From: Hetaerina americana
Lineage: Eukaryota > Arthropoda > Insecta > Odonata > Calopterygidae
Reading direction: 5' to 3'
NCBI GenBank assembly: GCA_022747635.1
Contig: JAKTNV010000011.1
Location: 20,113,481-20,177,480 of the forward strand
DNA length: 64,000 bases
Part shown: piece after piece, positions 45,351 to 57,342 of the stretch
Layout of the letters: each line of letters opens with the position of its first letter
Position numbering within the stretch: the stretch's first letter is position 1
The notes under the pieces: model-generated
What the model was told of the DNA's origin: nothing
Database searches by the model: none
The model's input: the letters and a program-made list of their open reading frames with translations, nothing else
Made by a program: the position numbers and the translations under genes

Positions 45351-45564
45351 TATAAAACAGAAACACAGCTATTCCACAATTATATTTATTGACGACCATG
45401 GTTTCGTCACTCTGTGGCATCTAAATATGATGATGCCACACAGTGACGAAACCATGGCCGTCAATAAATATTAATAGTGGAATTCCTGTCTCCCTGCTGT
45501 CTGTACGCTATGCACGTATAATGGAGGACTTCCACTTAGTAACGGCGAAAAGAGTGTCTAAAGC
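45351..45564. mobile_element. Hammerhead-bearing palindromic insertion
   Basis: Inverted arms of about 60-70 nt (about 45358-45424 and 45431-45503). The inner arms are very similar and share GAAACCATGG, the other side of the hammerhead core. An imperfect target duplication, CTATACTCTGTA (45339-45350) and CTATACTGTA (45565-45574), brackets it. It interrupts SINE B. No protein is encoded. Confidence 0.6.
45427..45462 (+). ncRNA. Hammerhead-like motif (plus arm)
   Basis: ATGATGA (first C of the core lost), a 13-nt helix II region with GCCAC/GTGAC, then GAAACCATGGCC. The mirror arm on the minus strand has the same GAAACCATGG followed by TCGTC. Core change makes activity doubtful. Confidence 0.45.
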
Positions 45565-45574
45565 CTATACTGTA

Positions 45575-45770
45575 ATAACCGAAGGCACCAAGAGGTAAAA
45601 GTCGAACGTCCCATCCGACGGACGGCGTACTTCACTTGAGGTGCTCTCCCACATGACATCATAATGCCGAAATTGGTAAACCGAAGAAAAATTCTGTCCA
45701 CGCCGGAATTTCAACCATGACTCATGAAAAAATAAACCAGTACACTTAACTCCTCACCTATCTGATCTCC
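45575..45770 (-). mobile_element. SINE B, right part
   Basis: Landmarks GGTAAAAGTCGAACGTCCCA, CCGACGGACGGCGTACTTCA and CGCCGGAATTTCAACCATGA (B-box remnant). Confidence 0.65.
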
Positions 45771-48700
45771 GGGTACTACGTATCTTCTCAGTCAGGTTGG
45801 CACAGGTAATTAACTGTTTCCCCCTCCCCCAATTATTGTCTTGAGTTTTGAAATTCGCACGTCGTAAGGACTGAGTCATAGGTTAGAGCTATCGTTACTC
45901 ACCTGTCAAACCGACATTCTGGTTGATCGCTGTGGTTTTGTTTCGTCTCTCCGACCTTTGCAGAAACTACGGAATGAAGCAAGATCGAAAGCTAACAGAA
46001 GCTTGTCCCTAGTGGAGGGATTAGATCGAAGCACCGACTTACAAAGGTCAAGGTGACGAGGGGAATATTATTTTTAAATAGAGCAAGAGAGAGCACCCAC
46101 CTTAAAAATTGTGGAAAAAATGTGTTGCATTCAGGTCACTGTGGAAGGATAAGACCGCCGAGGACACAGAATAAAAGTTAAGGGTGGAAGGGTAAGATGA
46201 AAGTGGAAATCAGAATAGCCCAAGTGGGCTAGGAAATCTATAAACTGTTACTAATGACGATGATATCATAAATTTCGCTTCATAAAAACCTTCAAACTTC
46301 AAAAAATGTGACATTACGACGTTAGTAACACAGAAATGCAGTAGTAGGGAAAATAAGCGTGGTGTTTTCTAAAGATTGCGGAAATGAAATGGATTGGCCG
46401 AGTGATTAATAAGGTATACTTGGCCACTAGATATAAATGGGAGGAGAGGTGTGGCAGGAGACACCTTCAGGAAGAAAACTGATTGGACACGGGTAGCTTA
46501 GGATGGTCCTGAGAAGCGTTGTGGAATGAAACACAAAAAAGACCAACGGAAGAAGTTCAAGGATGAGTTGCGAGATGCAAGTGAGGGAAGACGTCAGCAA
46601 GAATATATGGGCTATCAAAGAGATTTGACAGATAGCAGGATAGCCTATTGGGTCGTCACAAAATAATCCCAGGATTGATAACCTATTGTGATGTCTATGA
46701 AACCTGTCTTCCCCAGGGCTGTTTCTGCCCGTGAACGCACCACTCACACACAATATTGCAGTGCAAATACGGGGATTCGTTTGGCTTGGTTGTCTTGTGG
46801 AGAACGCTTCGTATTTTAAGTTAGGTAATGTTTTGCACTCAATTACCCATCCACATCCACGCGTGTAATGCCTAGTCACAAATAATCTCCAAAGACGGGG
46901 CCGATGAGTTGCAATAGATTTTTGCACACTCCTCTCGTTTCTACTGTGTATTTTTACTGTACTTTCACTGGAATATCTGTGTGGGCTGGATATTCTTCTC
47001 GTTAGTTTAGTTATTAGATCCTGCCTTGGTTTCTTTTTCTGGGAAATATATTGCGCAGTTTTTCCCCCGTTACTTCTACCTGGAAAGGTATTTGTCGTCA
47101 ATTGACAGTACAGTCTTTTATTTGACGAGAACTATATATTTTGCCATATACCCTGTTAACTCCTTCCCTGTAGCTATTTATGAGTAAATTTGGCAAGTTA
47201 AAATCTGGTACAACGGACTACCGTGCCACGAATTTACAGTACACATTAGTAATGTTTCGTCTCGATTGGTCTCTTGCTATATGTTGATACAATTTCTCTA
47301 AGAGATGCTGCCAACTTCATGAATGTAGAGGTGAATGAATGAATTTAGATACTTCTCCTCGAGAGGTTTAACTAAGTCGCATAATGCATGCTAGCCTCCT
47401 TTCTTTTAATTCAGAATGTAAATATACCCGCATGAAGTAATGTTTCTGGTCCAATTTCAGCATAAAATAAGAAATTGATGTTGCTTCTTAGAATGTCTAC
47501 GTTTTGTAAAGCTATGCAACTCGCAATTTTTATTTGCGGAATCTAATTTATAATAAATTCTCTATCTGACCATTCTCCATTGTGACCACGGCGGGTCCGG
47601 GGAATAGAGATAACATTGGAGGAATGGTACCGTCTGACCAAAAGATTTAAGGATTTGTTTTTCCCTTTCGCTTAACTTGCGTCCACAATTGAAACATCAA
47701 CAGAAATCCCTCTTTGATTCTTATTTAAATTTATTTCCCATTTTTCAACATTTCTTCGGATCGATTGCTTTGGTAATAATTTAGATAAAACGAGTGTTCG
47801 AAGATTTAGTTGTGCCATAAAGTCTTTTGACATATTCTACGAGCGATGATCAAAGGGCCACTGCCCACAGTTAATGAATAGAATACATACATTTTCTCGA
47901 CATTCCCCTGTATTTTATGCTCTGCGTTGGAATGCAAAATGACTCCAGCAGATCAACGTATCGCTTTCGCGTAGTCATTTGTGAACGCAAATCACTCTTT
48001 GAAATCGATTAGTGTCAATTCCCATCTACTTACTTGTGTCTCTCCATCGTATACTTGCTGACCCGTGAAATATGCAACATGCCGCCGTCAACAAGTCCTG
48101 TTTCCATTCGCTGACATCAGAAGGTAACCGCTTAGGTCGATTATAAACTTGAATGACCAGACCAATACTGCGTCTTATAACCTATCGGGCATTTGTTGTC
48201 TGAGCCAGATGATATTAATAATCCAGGTTGCTTACGAATACCTAGTGGTCACTCGATTGTATATATTTAATGCGTTTTGTCCTTCCACAGTGTATTACCA
48301 TAGAACGGCGAATGCCAATAATAAACTAATCCGAAAAAATATTTATAGTAATTACGCACATATGTTAAGATTTGAAAATGTGCCCAGCGGTAACTATTTG
48401 GAACCCCTCAAATAATATCCTAATACTTATTTGTAACCACTTGAACACAAACTTGGTGTTTGGGCAATTTAAACATACTCCTCAATCAAGTAAAACAAAA
48501 GAAATATTTTTTTTTCATTCTTACCGAACGAAAAAAATGCGGCTCCATCCATTACAGTATGTAAAATTAATAGGTATTTTTCCCATTAGACTTCATTCTA
48601 ATTACATTCCTCTGACGTAGTCGTACATTTTTTTTCACGTACTATTTCGTTCGTGAGTCCTTTGTTCATAGTCTACGATAATATCCCATTTTTATCGTTC

Positions 48701-49449
48701 TTTCCTGGTCTACCCCTTCATCAGTGAAACCATGCACTATTCTCTCAAGCCTGTATTTGGTGATTCGACTCTTAGCTATTCTGTCAACAGGAGCTAACCC
48801 GTGTAGGACTCTTCTTTTATACTTTTCTTTGCGAAAACGATGACGACAAATCACAAGTAAGCCATTGACAATGCGATAGAGAGATCTAAATGAATTTTAT
48901 TATCAATTGATATCCATATGTAATTAAAGCACATGCCATAACCTTGTATAAGCAAATGTTTGCGCTTTATCTGATATATTTTTCGCGTCGGTTCCTTTCG
49001 TTATGGGCAAAGTCAAAAACACTCAGTTTCGGCAATTTTAGAAATTGCACTGAATTTGACCTAAGTCATCCGCACTGTCCTTGCGAACTACTTCGCCTCC
49101 GTTACCTAAATGCATAGTTTCATGCGTATTCTTCTAACATTCTCTTCCTGAGACATCAGATAGTTTCCTATTCGACCATATACAACCATGAATTCTGCCT
49201 CGGCCCTTACTCTCTCGAAGAATTCATTTTTCCCCGCTCATATACCTGTTTGTCATTCGACTCTCATCCATTTTCTCAATATGACGCAAACAGGGAATCC
49301 TACTTCTTTCATACTTGTCCATTACCGGTACATTCATTCAATCCACATTCTTTCACGTACCACTTATTCCCACTCCCTCCCTTCTCTTCTGTTTTTACCA
49401 CAATCTCTCCTCTAGTATACCATACCCACAGCATTTCTATTTCTATTCT
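45771..49449. other. Unassigned sequence; possible old LINE tail
   Basis: Plus-strand 46385-46640 reads in pieces like a non-LTR RT C-terminus (WIGRV near 46392, DWTRVA near 46480) with stops, so it may be an old LINE. The 224-codon minus-strand frame over it (46427-47101) matches nothing and is probably chance. Elsewhere nothing is recognised. Confidence 0.35.
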
Positions 49450-50215
49450 ATTTACCTAGTTCCCTTCAAGCCATTGCTATGGCGTGTGGCAGGGAGTGAT
49501 TTCACACCAGACTACTTTTGACCCATGATAGGTTTTCCCTCCTAGTACGGTCGGACAACTTTATTCTGATCCCTTATTTTACGTTGGAAAAATGGCATCG
49601 TAAATCTATCTGTTCTGCACTTAATCTCTCTAATGTTATTGACATGATATCTCCTCTCGTAGTGCGATTGGGGGTACGATATGATAGGTACCGAATAGGA
49701 TGTACCTTAGTACTCTACTCAGTTTGTCATAAAAATCTTTTCACAAATCTAGCTCCTCTACGCTGCCCGGGATCCAATTTGGCAATCTCTCCAAATTCAT
49801 GAAGATCGCATATACTAGCAACATATTGTAAATGAGGCCTAACGAGCAAAAGATAACATTTATCTCTAACCTTTTCAACACGTTTCCCCAATGCTCTTCT
49901 TATAAATCCTATTTTTTTTGTTAGCTTGTCCAAATATTCCCCGTGTATGTTTCACGCAAGAGAGGTCGTGAGTGAGGGTGACGCCTTAGTATTTAATCGA
50001 GTCTACACTTTCTATTTCGGTACTCCCGATGCAGTAGGCGTTCTGGAGGGAAATGGTCTCTCTCCAAAAATTCATCACAACGCACATTTTTAAGGTAAAT
50101 TCTAATTTCCATTGGGTACATATCCTGGCGTAGGCAAATTTCGCTTCGATGAAGTAATGATTTCAGAAGTTCACTTCTATTCACAAGTCATATTTTTTCT
50201 ATTTAGTAGGCATGC
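49450..50215 (-). mobile_element. CR1-like retrotransposon 3' fragment, best copy
   Basis: The 3' signature is at 49458-49510 (CAAGCCATTGCTATGGCGTG, GGGAGTGATTTCACACCAGA). About 500 bp of coding remnant extends on the minus strand. It defines the consensus for the scraps at 4.4, 6.5, 26.1, 28.1, 42.6 and 54.2 kb. Confidence 0.8.
49727..49933 (-). pseudogene. CR1-like reverse transcriptase C-terminal segment
   Basis: A 68-codon open frame: KIGFIRRALGKRVEKVRDKC then YLLLVRPHLQYVASICDLHE and DPGQRRGARFVKRF. This is the conserved post-RT block 'LGFLRR ... LVRP-LEYAS-VWDP ... QRRAARFV' of CR1/Jockey-type proteins, with W-D-P altered to C-D-L. Upstream coding is frameshifted near 49940-49970 (VTLTHDLSCVKHTRG on the next frame). 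The catalytic RT core is not in this copy. Confidence 0.8.
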
Positions 50216-53200
50216 ACCCGCTGTGAACGTAATTATTTTGCAAAATATACGATTTACTGGCGATACGCGTGTTAGGTTGTTAAAACCATAATAGCTTATT
50301 GGCGTGAGTCGGAATGAAAAGATTTCGATGCATATATTTTATGCATTTTTTTCGCCGAAAATGTAATCTAATTAACGAATGGGAAGCTTCCCATTTAAAA
50401 TTTCGACTCAGTCAGGGGTTGCATGATTCCCTCTCCCACGTCGACAGAGTTTATCGCCGTCTCTCACTTGAGTGGTGGGCAGATAAATTATTGGATGTCC
50501 TAAACATTCTTTGCCATTGCCATAGGAAGGGGAGATAATTCCATTTGCAACATATTTTGGGTGAGTGAGTCACTATGGTGGGCGCTGATCGTAATAATTG
50601 ATAATAAACGCATTTATAACATTACCCGGAAAAAATATTCCTGTTCTTTTTTACCTCCCTCTCTCTCTTAATTCCATACTATCACGGCCGGAATATTTAT
50701 TTTGGAGAATTTGACCATTTCTGTAGTCAACGTGGTATAGTTTCCAGGGCTGAAGAAGGGAGGGAAATGGTTGGTGGTGGAGGGAGAGAGATAAACAGCA
50801 GAGTTGATTAAAAGCGCACTCATAATTCTGTCGTGCGAATCATTTCCGTAGGTTCTCGTCGAGCCAGTCAATCGAACTCGTTTACTGTGTCGTTATCAGG
50901 ATTTCAAATGCAGCGCGAAGGATTCTTCATTTGTTTTCTTCATTCCTTCCCTCCCTTCATTCCCCCCTCTCTTTTATGTTCTCTCCGAACGCGTGCTTCC
51001 CTCCTCCACTGTTAATCGATTGCTCTTTCTCTTTACCCTTGGGCCCGGGAGCGCACTGATGACCGGATCCATTTACATTCGACTCCCGGGGTCCATTTAT
51101 GTCCCTTTCGCAACATCTGCGCCTCAATGCGTCGTCGTAGGAGGTTAATGCCAGCTCGGGGCGGAGCTTTCTCTTTCCTCCGATGCGAGACGCATCTAGG
51201 AGGCGTTAGATTCGAGCGTTTATGTATGCACCTGCTGCACTGAGAGCGAATTTGCTCGGCCCACGGTCATCGTCTCGTTGACCCTCTGTAGGTTTTCAGG
51301 TGATCAGGTTCGTCCGATGGTTTAATGCGACGAACCGAAGTGGTTTTGGAGTATGATAGGAGTCTGAGACATATACTTACGCATGGTATTGTTTTTTTAT
51401 TCTTTGATTCAAGTCTTTACGGGCTTAATTAGCGTGAGGATCTGGAGAATTTGTAACACTCTTGTCATTAGTCTTACGTATAAATGATTATTTGAACGTA
51501 ATATTGAATCATATCATCACCATAAGTTACGGAAATATGATCATAATATTGCCCAATAAACGAACGATATTACGTTCGCAGCAGAGAGATAATTTATAAA
51601 AATCGATCGCGTCAATGGTAAAACTATACACACCTTAACTCGCGAAGTTTTTTTGCGCATGGGAAGACAGCCATCGCCTATTAAAGAAAACAAATTTTCA
51701 ACTTACATACTTATTTAGTCAATGTAAACGGAATAGTAGTTCTCCTGTAATGTTAGTCCTGTAATAGTAGTCCTGGAATTCGGGATTTCGTGTATAAGCA
51801 TGCACATTTTGCCTTATTAAATACAAGACTTAATGGGTACAACAAGTCGCCTAATAATTATCAAATCGTTGTAACATTTAACCGAGATGTAAATGTACAT
51901 CATCAATTTCAGCAGTATTTGAGTCCAGAAACAACATTTTTTACAGTGAGAAATACGAGAAAAAGATTTGTCTCTTGCCGTACTACTGAAGATGCTGTCT
52001 TGCAGTATATCCAAAAATAACGTGTGGAACCATCTATAATTGTCATGGAAAAAACAAAACTATTACATTTACACTCCAAAAATATCATAAGAAAACCTGT
52101 GCGTAATCGCAGCTTTGGAAATGTGACTACAACAGATGCGATTTCACGCGATACCTTTCCGGGAAAAGTTCATTCTAAAACGCCCTAATTCCTTCTCTTG
52201 TTTTTTACGCCCATTTTATTTCCCACCACGCCATTTCCGAGTCAATATTTCCAGTTGATTTATATTAAGAGTCTCTCTCTCTCTCTCTGCTTAATCGCCG
52301 CTTTGTAAATGAGACAGTAACGTATTCTCACGATACCCATCGGGCATTAAGTTCCTCAACATGAAAAAAAAGTTCCTTCTCTTTGTTTTTCTGCCATCAT
52401 GCTTCTCACTCACGTATCCGCACTCCAATGTCCTCCGAGACACAGGTACCCATCCCCCACCTCTCTCCGTGCATTATTGGAAACTTCCACCCCTCCTCAC
52501 ATCGCCCCTTCCCTCGCGCCTATCACGTGCCCCTTATCTCTACCCTCCCCCTCCCGCCCCGTCGCCGCCGGGAACAGAGGAGGGGATTGGTGGTGGTCCT
52601 CTCTCCTCCCTCGGCGTCTCGAACGAAAAAAAAATCCAGTTGACACTCCGTTCATTTACTCTTGAAGCGTTTTCCCACGCGCCGAACACGTGTCTTTTTT
52701 TTCTCTCGGAATTCGTGCGTACGCCACCTTGCCAGTCGGAACTTGCGAAAGTACGAGAGAATATTGCGTGTGCTAAAAAATAAATACGACTACCGTACGG
52801 GATTCGAACCCCTATAAAACCCTAGAAATCTTTGCTTCTCAACTGACGGAATCACTTGGTTTGTCATTCAAGGAGGGACCAGGGTCCGAAAGTGGGTCAG
52901 TTAACGTATGGATTTTCCACCCGTAATTTTGCGCGTCTGTGCGTTCATTGGCGAGTGTTTCTGCTAATGTTACAGTTGCAGAGTTTTCATCAGTTTCCTT
53001 TAAAAATAACGCGTGGAGTCCCCCTTCTCATCTCGGTGCTAACTTCCCGTCCGTCGCGCCAGAAGACATGACGACACTGCACCGGTTCCCAGGGTGATAA
53101 TAATGAGCGGAACAGCGCCTTGTTTTCACAGGAGAAATTTTTTTTAGTCATCATCGCTAGCCTTTAAGGAAAACCCAAATCAGGTTCTATATGCTCCATG

Positions 53201-53244
53201 GAGAATGAATGATACCAGCGTTAATAGAATCGCTAAGGTATTTC
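50216..53244. other. Unassigned sequence, two GC-rich stretches
   Basis: 50870-51350 and 52430-53090 are GC-rich. A CT repeat lies at 52273-52289. A lone exact B-box match in reverse (GGATTCGAACC, 52800-52810) may be part of a tRNA-like relic without an A box. Open frames are low-complexity and unassigned. Confidence 0.4.
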
Positions 53245-53480
53245 GAGATCGGATTGGTTCAGTAACTTCTTCCCATTCGGGGGACCCTGGTTCGGATTCC
53301 GGTGCTTGTAGAATTTTTCAGCCGTATCGTCATTAGAGTACCGCATGGAGAATGCTTCAAGTGGAGTACGATGTCCGTCAGATGGGACGTTAAATTGTGT
53401 GACCCCTCGGCGCCTTTCGTTTTTGTAGTAGGCTAATGCCGACGCAGGTTTTCTTTTGCTGAATTACGTACCCATCCTTC
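53245..53480 (+). mobile_element. SINE B copy, forward
   Basis: tRNA-like head with B-box-like GGTTCGGATTCC (53289-53300), then TGTAGAATTTTTCAGCCGTA, CTTCAAGTGGAGTACGATGT and AGTAGGCTAATGCCGACGCA, the reverse of the minus-strand copies. Confidence 0.75.
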
Positions 53481-53526
53481 TTAAATGGCACAAATGGCCT
53501 AAGCTGTCTGTCGCCTCCCCTAATAT

Positions 53527-53720
53527 GCGAGGGTAAGTCAATGAATAAGTCGAAAACGTTTCGAAAACAAACGAAGGAGCTTCTATGAACATTTCATTTT
53601 GGAACGCTTGGAACATCCACTGTTCAGTCCCGATTTAGCCTCCAGTGGTTTTCATCTGTTCGGACCCCCTAAGAAATCATTTGTGTTTTGAATATGGTGA
53701 TGCCGTATTTCGAGTTGTTA
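53527..53720 (+). pseudogene. Mariner transposase scrap with changed catalytic residue
   Basis: 53605-53670 translates as E-H-P-L-F-S-P-D-L-A-S-S-G-F-H-L-F-G, the end of a DD34D catalytic domain with the third aspartate replaced by glycine (SSGF for the usual PSDF). A terminal-repeat-like sequence, GCGAGGGTAAGTCAATGAAT (53527-53546), lies just to the left. Most of the element is gone. Confidence 0.65.
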
Positions 53721-54174
53721 CTCGTTGCCAAACGACTCCAAACGAAAGACGTCTTTTTGCTGCCGGCTATGGATAAATATACACATACATGTACAACCAT
53801 ATAACAGCCAGTCGAGCTGTACCAAGCGGATGGATGGTCGTGGAAGGATTGGCGTTGCCCGAGTGGTGAGCGTTTGGCCTTCAGACTGCGTCTCGTAATC
53901 GGCGTTCAAGACGAGTGATTAACCTTCCGATACTCGAACGAACTCCGGTATCTTATCCGAATAGACGTTCCGGATGCTTGTTATAATCGAATGCTGTTTT
54001 ACGCATTCATATCTCAACGATTTATAATACGGAAATTCCGTTCTTAAGATTTATCATCGTTGCCAACAAAGAAGTGATTTTTCTGGCGTTCAGTAAATAT
54101 TTCTGACTTCTCTCATTTCAAACATTTCATTAGGCCTGCGGGAGTGAGTTGCATTATTACTGCACTTTTTCTAC
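53721..54174. other. Unassigned; tRNA-Leu/Ser-like remnant inside
   Basis: 53849-53915 begins GTTGCCCGAGTGGTGAGCGT and continues TTGGCCTTCAGACTG, similar to type II tRNA heads or SINEs derived from them. The B-box region (GGCGTTCAAGAC) is degenerate. Not a functional tRNA. Confidence 0.35.
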
Positions 54175-54605
54175 TTGGTACCTTGCAAGCCGCTGATAGA
54201 ATGCTTGCTTACACTTCTCCACGCTTATAGAAAAAGCTGTAGGTCACTATAAGGGCAACAACGTAAGTTAGATGGGCTAAAGACAACATACTAAGCTACT
54301 TAGGATGAAAAAATGAAACTACATTCCCCCTCTAGCTCTCTCGGGCAACGTTATTATGATCCCTTGCCGTTAATTGGATGGCGTGTTAAATCTATCTGTT
54401 CTACATTTAATCTCTCTAATTTAATGTACGTGATCGCTCCTACCGTAGTACACCAAGTAGAGTAATAATACATTTCCAACGTCATCGCTTAATAGCCGTG
54501 CTCCCAATTCAATCAAAATAATTAATCTGATTGATTCCTAACTTAGCTTCTCTGATAATTTTGATACGCTACTCATTTTATTATTTTGGTGTATGCTTCA
54601 TTTCT
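54175..54605 (-). mobile_element. CR1-like 3' fragment
   Basis: TACCTTGCAAGCCGCTGATA at 54179-54198, then after a disrupted part GATCCCTTGCCGTTAATTGG and the TCTATCTGTTCTACATTTAA block, and GATTTTGATACGCTACTC-like sequence near 54560. Confidence 0.65.
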
Positions 54606-54614
54606 GCAAGAGTA

Positions 54615-54800
54615 GGTATTACATCATTTAAAGGGGGTAGAACGTTAGGCAAGCGATGCAGGAATATGAAAAGGAGAGGCATATCGGACGAAATGAATGT
54701 AGGTGGAATATATACGGAATTGAAGGGTTTATTCTAACGTGAGGTGTCACGTTTTGCCACGTTATACGAGTCTCGGTTACTGTGACAGACTTGAGACCGA
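54615..54800 (+). mobile_element. RTE-like tail relic
   Basis: AGAACGTTAGGCAAGCGATG ('GRTLGKR'), then GGAATATATACGGAATTGAA ('GRKYTELK'), and the 3' motif GAGGTGTCACGTTTTGCCAC. Confidence 0.6.
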
Positions 54801-54880
54801 CGAAGTTTTGTAAATTCGTGAATGATAGTAATTGACTTAGGTGTGTACCTTTGCATTGTACTTGTAAAACTCACAAAATA

Positions 54881-54956
54881 TTTCGACATTATGATACTAA
54901 GTCATCTTCAGGTATTTTACATCTGAAGATAACCTAGTAACATCGAAACGCGTTTC
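54881..54956. repeat. Inverted pair of hammerhead-like motifs
   Basis: Plus: CTGAAGA (54923-54929; position 7 of the hammerhead core is free), 15 nt, then GAAACGCGTTTC (54945-54956) with an ACGCGT palindrome as minimal helix III. Minus: CTGAAGA (54911-54905) and GAAA (54884-54881). The two units face away from each other over 11 nt. Confidence 0.5.
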
Positions 54957-55049
54957 AGGTTATAATAACATTGTAGTGGAAAAAATCATCCTTAGTTTGC
55001 GGCCTTAGTTATGCATTGTATAAGGCTTAGAATTATTAGTCGTGGTCAG

Positions 55050-55100
55050 TGAGTGTCCATCCGAATCTACCTCAAATGGTAGAATGGCAAATAATGAAAG
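55050..55100 (+). mobile_element. RTE-like 3' tail
   Basis: GTGTCCATCCGAATCTACCT followed by GGTAGAATGGCAAATAATG. Confidence 0.5.
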
Positions 55101-55217
55101 GAATCGTGACTACTCCTATTATGATATATGTGAATTATGATGGAATCTTTAAGGGAGGTAGAAAGAAGGCAAAGATTTGGAATGGTATAATGAAGACCAA
55201 ACTGTCTATTGTTCTAG

Positions 55218-56070
55218 CCTAAGCGGGTCGCTTAATAAGTCTTTAGGAAAGAAAGGGAAAAATATATTATTTTGGGTTGAATTTTTTTATTTTTCAACGT
55301 AATACACTTTTCGCTTGTAACACTTCTCCCAGTGTCTCTCCGACTTTTTAAAGTCGTCCAAAGAGTTGGAATTCGGAAGATGTCGGAAAATAGGCATCTC
55401 TGTTGGCGATAACCTCCTCGTTTTTAGTGAATCGTTTTCCGCCGAGCCATTTTTTTCAAGTTTGGAATTAAAAATAGTCACAAAGGCCAAATCTGGTGAA
55501 TAAGGTGGATTTTTTAATAATTCGAACTAAAATTAAATGCAGGTGCAATACCCCCGCATTGTCTTGAAGGAAGGTATTTTTTTCCAAATGAGGACGTATT
55601 TTCTTGATTTCTTTGCTCAACCGGTGCAAGAACGAGGCATAGTAATACTCTCCATTTATCGTTTTTTTTCTTTTTTTTGCAAGTAATCGATGCAGATTAT
55701 TCCGCGTGCATCCCAAAAAACCTTGGCCATCACTTTGTCGACCGATTTCATCATCGTGCACAATTGAATATACTGTACCTTTTGATATGCCTGTGGCCTG
55801 GACTATTTCGCGAACTTGGATTGGTCGATCACTCAAAACCATATCGTGGATTTAGTCAATCATTTCGGAGGAAGTCACTTCCACTGGTCGTCCCGAACGA
55901 TTTTTATCATTTGTGGAGGCACGACCACGTTTAAACTCATTACCCGATGGTAAGCAGTCGCAAAACCAGGAACAGATGTGCCATGAACGTCACCCATCTC
56001 AGCTTCGATCTGTTTGAAACCTTTCAAATATGTGTATAATTATGACACGAAACTCATTTTTTGCATTTTT
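55218..56070 (-). mobile_element. Mariner/Tc1-like element, decayed
   Basis: The left end resembles a terminal repeat (GGGTCGCTTAATAAGTCTTT from about 55226). A clear right-hand partner was not found; a weak candidate, GAGCGACCGACG, lies at 56223-56234. The element is defined by its coding remnant. Confidence 0.55.
55287..56060 (-). pseudogene. Mariner/Tc1-like transposase, decayed
   Basis: Minus strand: FKRGRASTNDKNRSGRPVEV (linker with R-S-G-R-P) near 55860-55930. Then comes a second helix-turn-helix, DRPIQVREIVQATGISKGTV. The middle has LLAKKRKKTINGEYYYASFL and IRPHLEKNTFLQDNAGVLH, where D-N-A of the second catalytic motif survives but the following P is lost. GLCDYF near 55470 carries the third aspartate. 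The C-terminus ends LKKSERHWEKCYKRKVYYVE. There are several frameshifts. The GDETW region was not found, so part of the middle is missing. Confidence 0.75.
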
Positions 56071-57340
56071 CTAAATAAGCAAAATTTTCTTGTTTCAATC
56101 TACCATGAAACCAATTCGTCAGCTGAGACTTTAACTGCAGTCTACTGAGAAACTAGGCTTAATAGAAGGAAACCTTCTCCGATTCTGCCAGGGCCACCTC
56201 TAAGATTTTCTAAGGAGTAATTGAGCGACCGACGTATGTAATTCAGTTATTATTTGTTACCCTTGGGTATAGCGCTAAGATGTTAAAAATGCAATCAGAA
56301 TGATAAAGTAATGTGGAACAATAAAAAGTTCGATTTTGCTCTTTAACAAGTTGGCAGAGCTAAAGAATGCGTTACTGTTAAATTGGGGTTTTTGGATATA
56401 TTTTCTGTCTTGATACTTAGGACTTACGTGTACTGTGGTAGTAGTACGAATGTTCACGGCCAGGGTTCATTAAAAACTTACCCTAAGCCCGTAGTTGGAC
56501 ACACCCCGAGGAATGATAGCCTCCTGGCGACCATAATCAAAGACGACGTAGAGAAGAAGGATGAATTACGAGATGGATGTAATGGAAGGCGTGAGGGCTG
56601 TGGAACTATGATGGAATGAATAGATTGGAAGGGTAACAAGATAGCTGAGAGAGCTAGTACGAGCCAATCCTCGGATGGAATACCCATGAAAATGAAATTA
56701 TATCCCGATTCGTATCACATTTCCCTTGCTTTGAGAATGAATAGTAAACGAGTTAATCTTAAGAATTATTATTGGTTAGTCGTGTGCACCATCAATTTCA
56801 ACCTGTGGTTGTGGTGGTGTCTACCGCATGTATTTTATGAATATTTTCCTTCTTTTAATGCGAAATCGTATTACATTTTATTGAAAAATGTGCGGGATTT
56901 GCTTCCTCTGCTGATATATTGTTGCGAATCGGATATCGTCGTAAAAGTGAGTGCTGTTTTCGCTGCGAATGATGAAGCGAACCAGTGCATTGCTCATCGA
57001 AGACCTAGTTAAACCGGATATATGCTGTGCAATTGCGCATTAACATGTGCATGGCTATTTATTTTGGATGAAACTAAGGGAGGTAGAAAGTATGCAGAAC
57101 CAAAGAATGAGTTATTGTTGTACATAGTTTTGGTTTTAACGATATTTTGTGTCATGTGAATGTGTGCATAGTAGTAGTGTATGCAGTGCCAGGGTACATA
57201 AAAAACATGCCCTAAGCCGATAGACTAGTAATATATAATAATATGACTATTTGTATTCGTCGGTGTGACATTTTAACAAAAATCAACCTCAGCCGGCAGT
57301 ATATGGCGGTTGCAACGCACTTCGGTGTTTTGAGCGTTAG
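56071..57340. other. Mostly unassigned; RTE tail scraps
   Basis: 56463-56495 and 57190-57225 resemble degraded RTE 3' tails (CATTAAAAACTTACCCTAAG and CATAAAAAACATGCCCTAAG). 57070-57110 resembles the 'GGRKYAEPK' end. 56530-56680 has a C-terminal LINE look (AGAGCTAGTACGAGCCAATC) without a firm match. Confidence 0.35.
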
Positions 57341-57342
57341 TA

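Noticed and set aside
46427..47101. 224-codon open frame on the minus strand, the longest in the window
   Set aside because: No domain, motif or membrane pattern is convincing, and the opposite strand carries weak LINE-like coding, so the frame is probably a chance antisense reading.
53849..53915. tRNA-Leu or tRNA-Ser gene
   Set aside because: Only the 5' half fits; the B box and the acceptor stem are degenerate.
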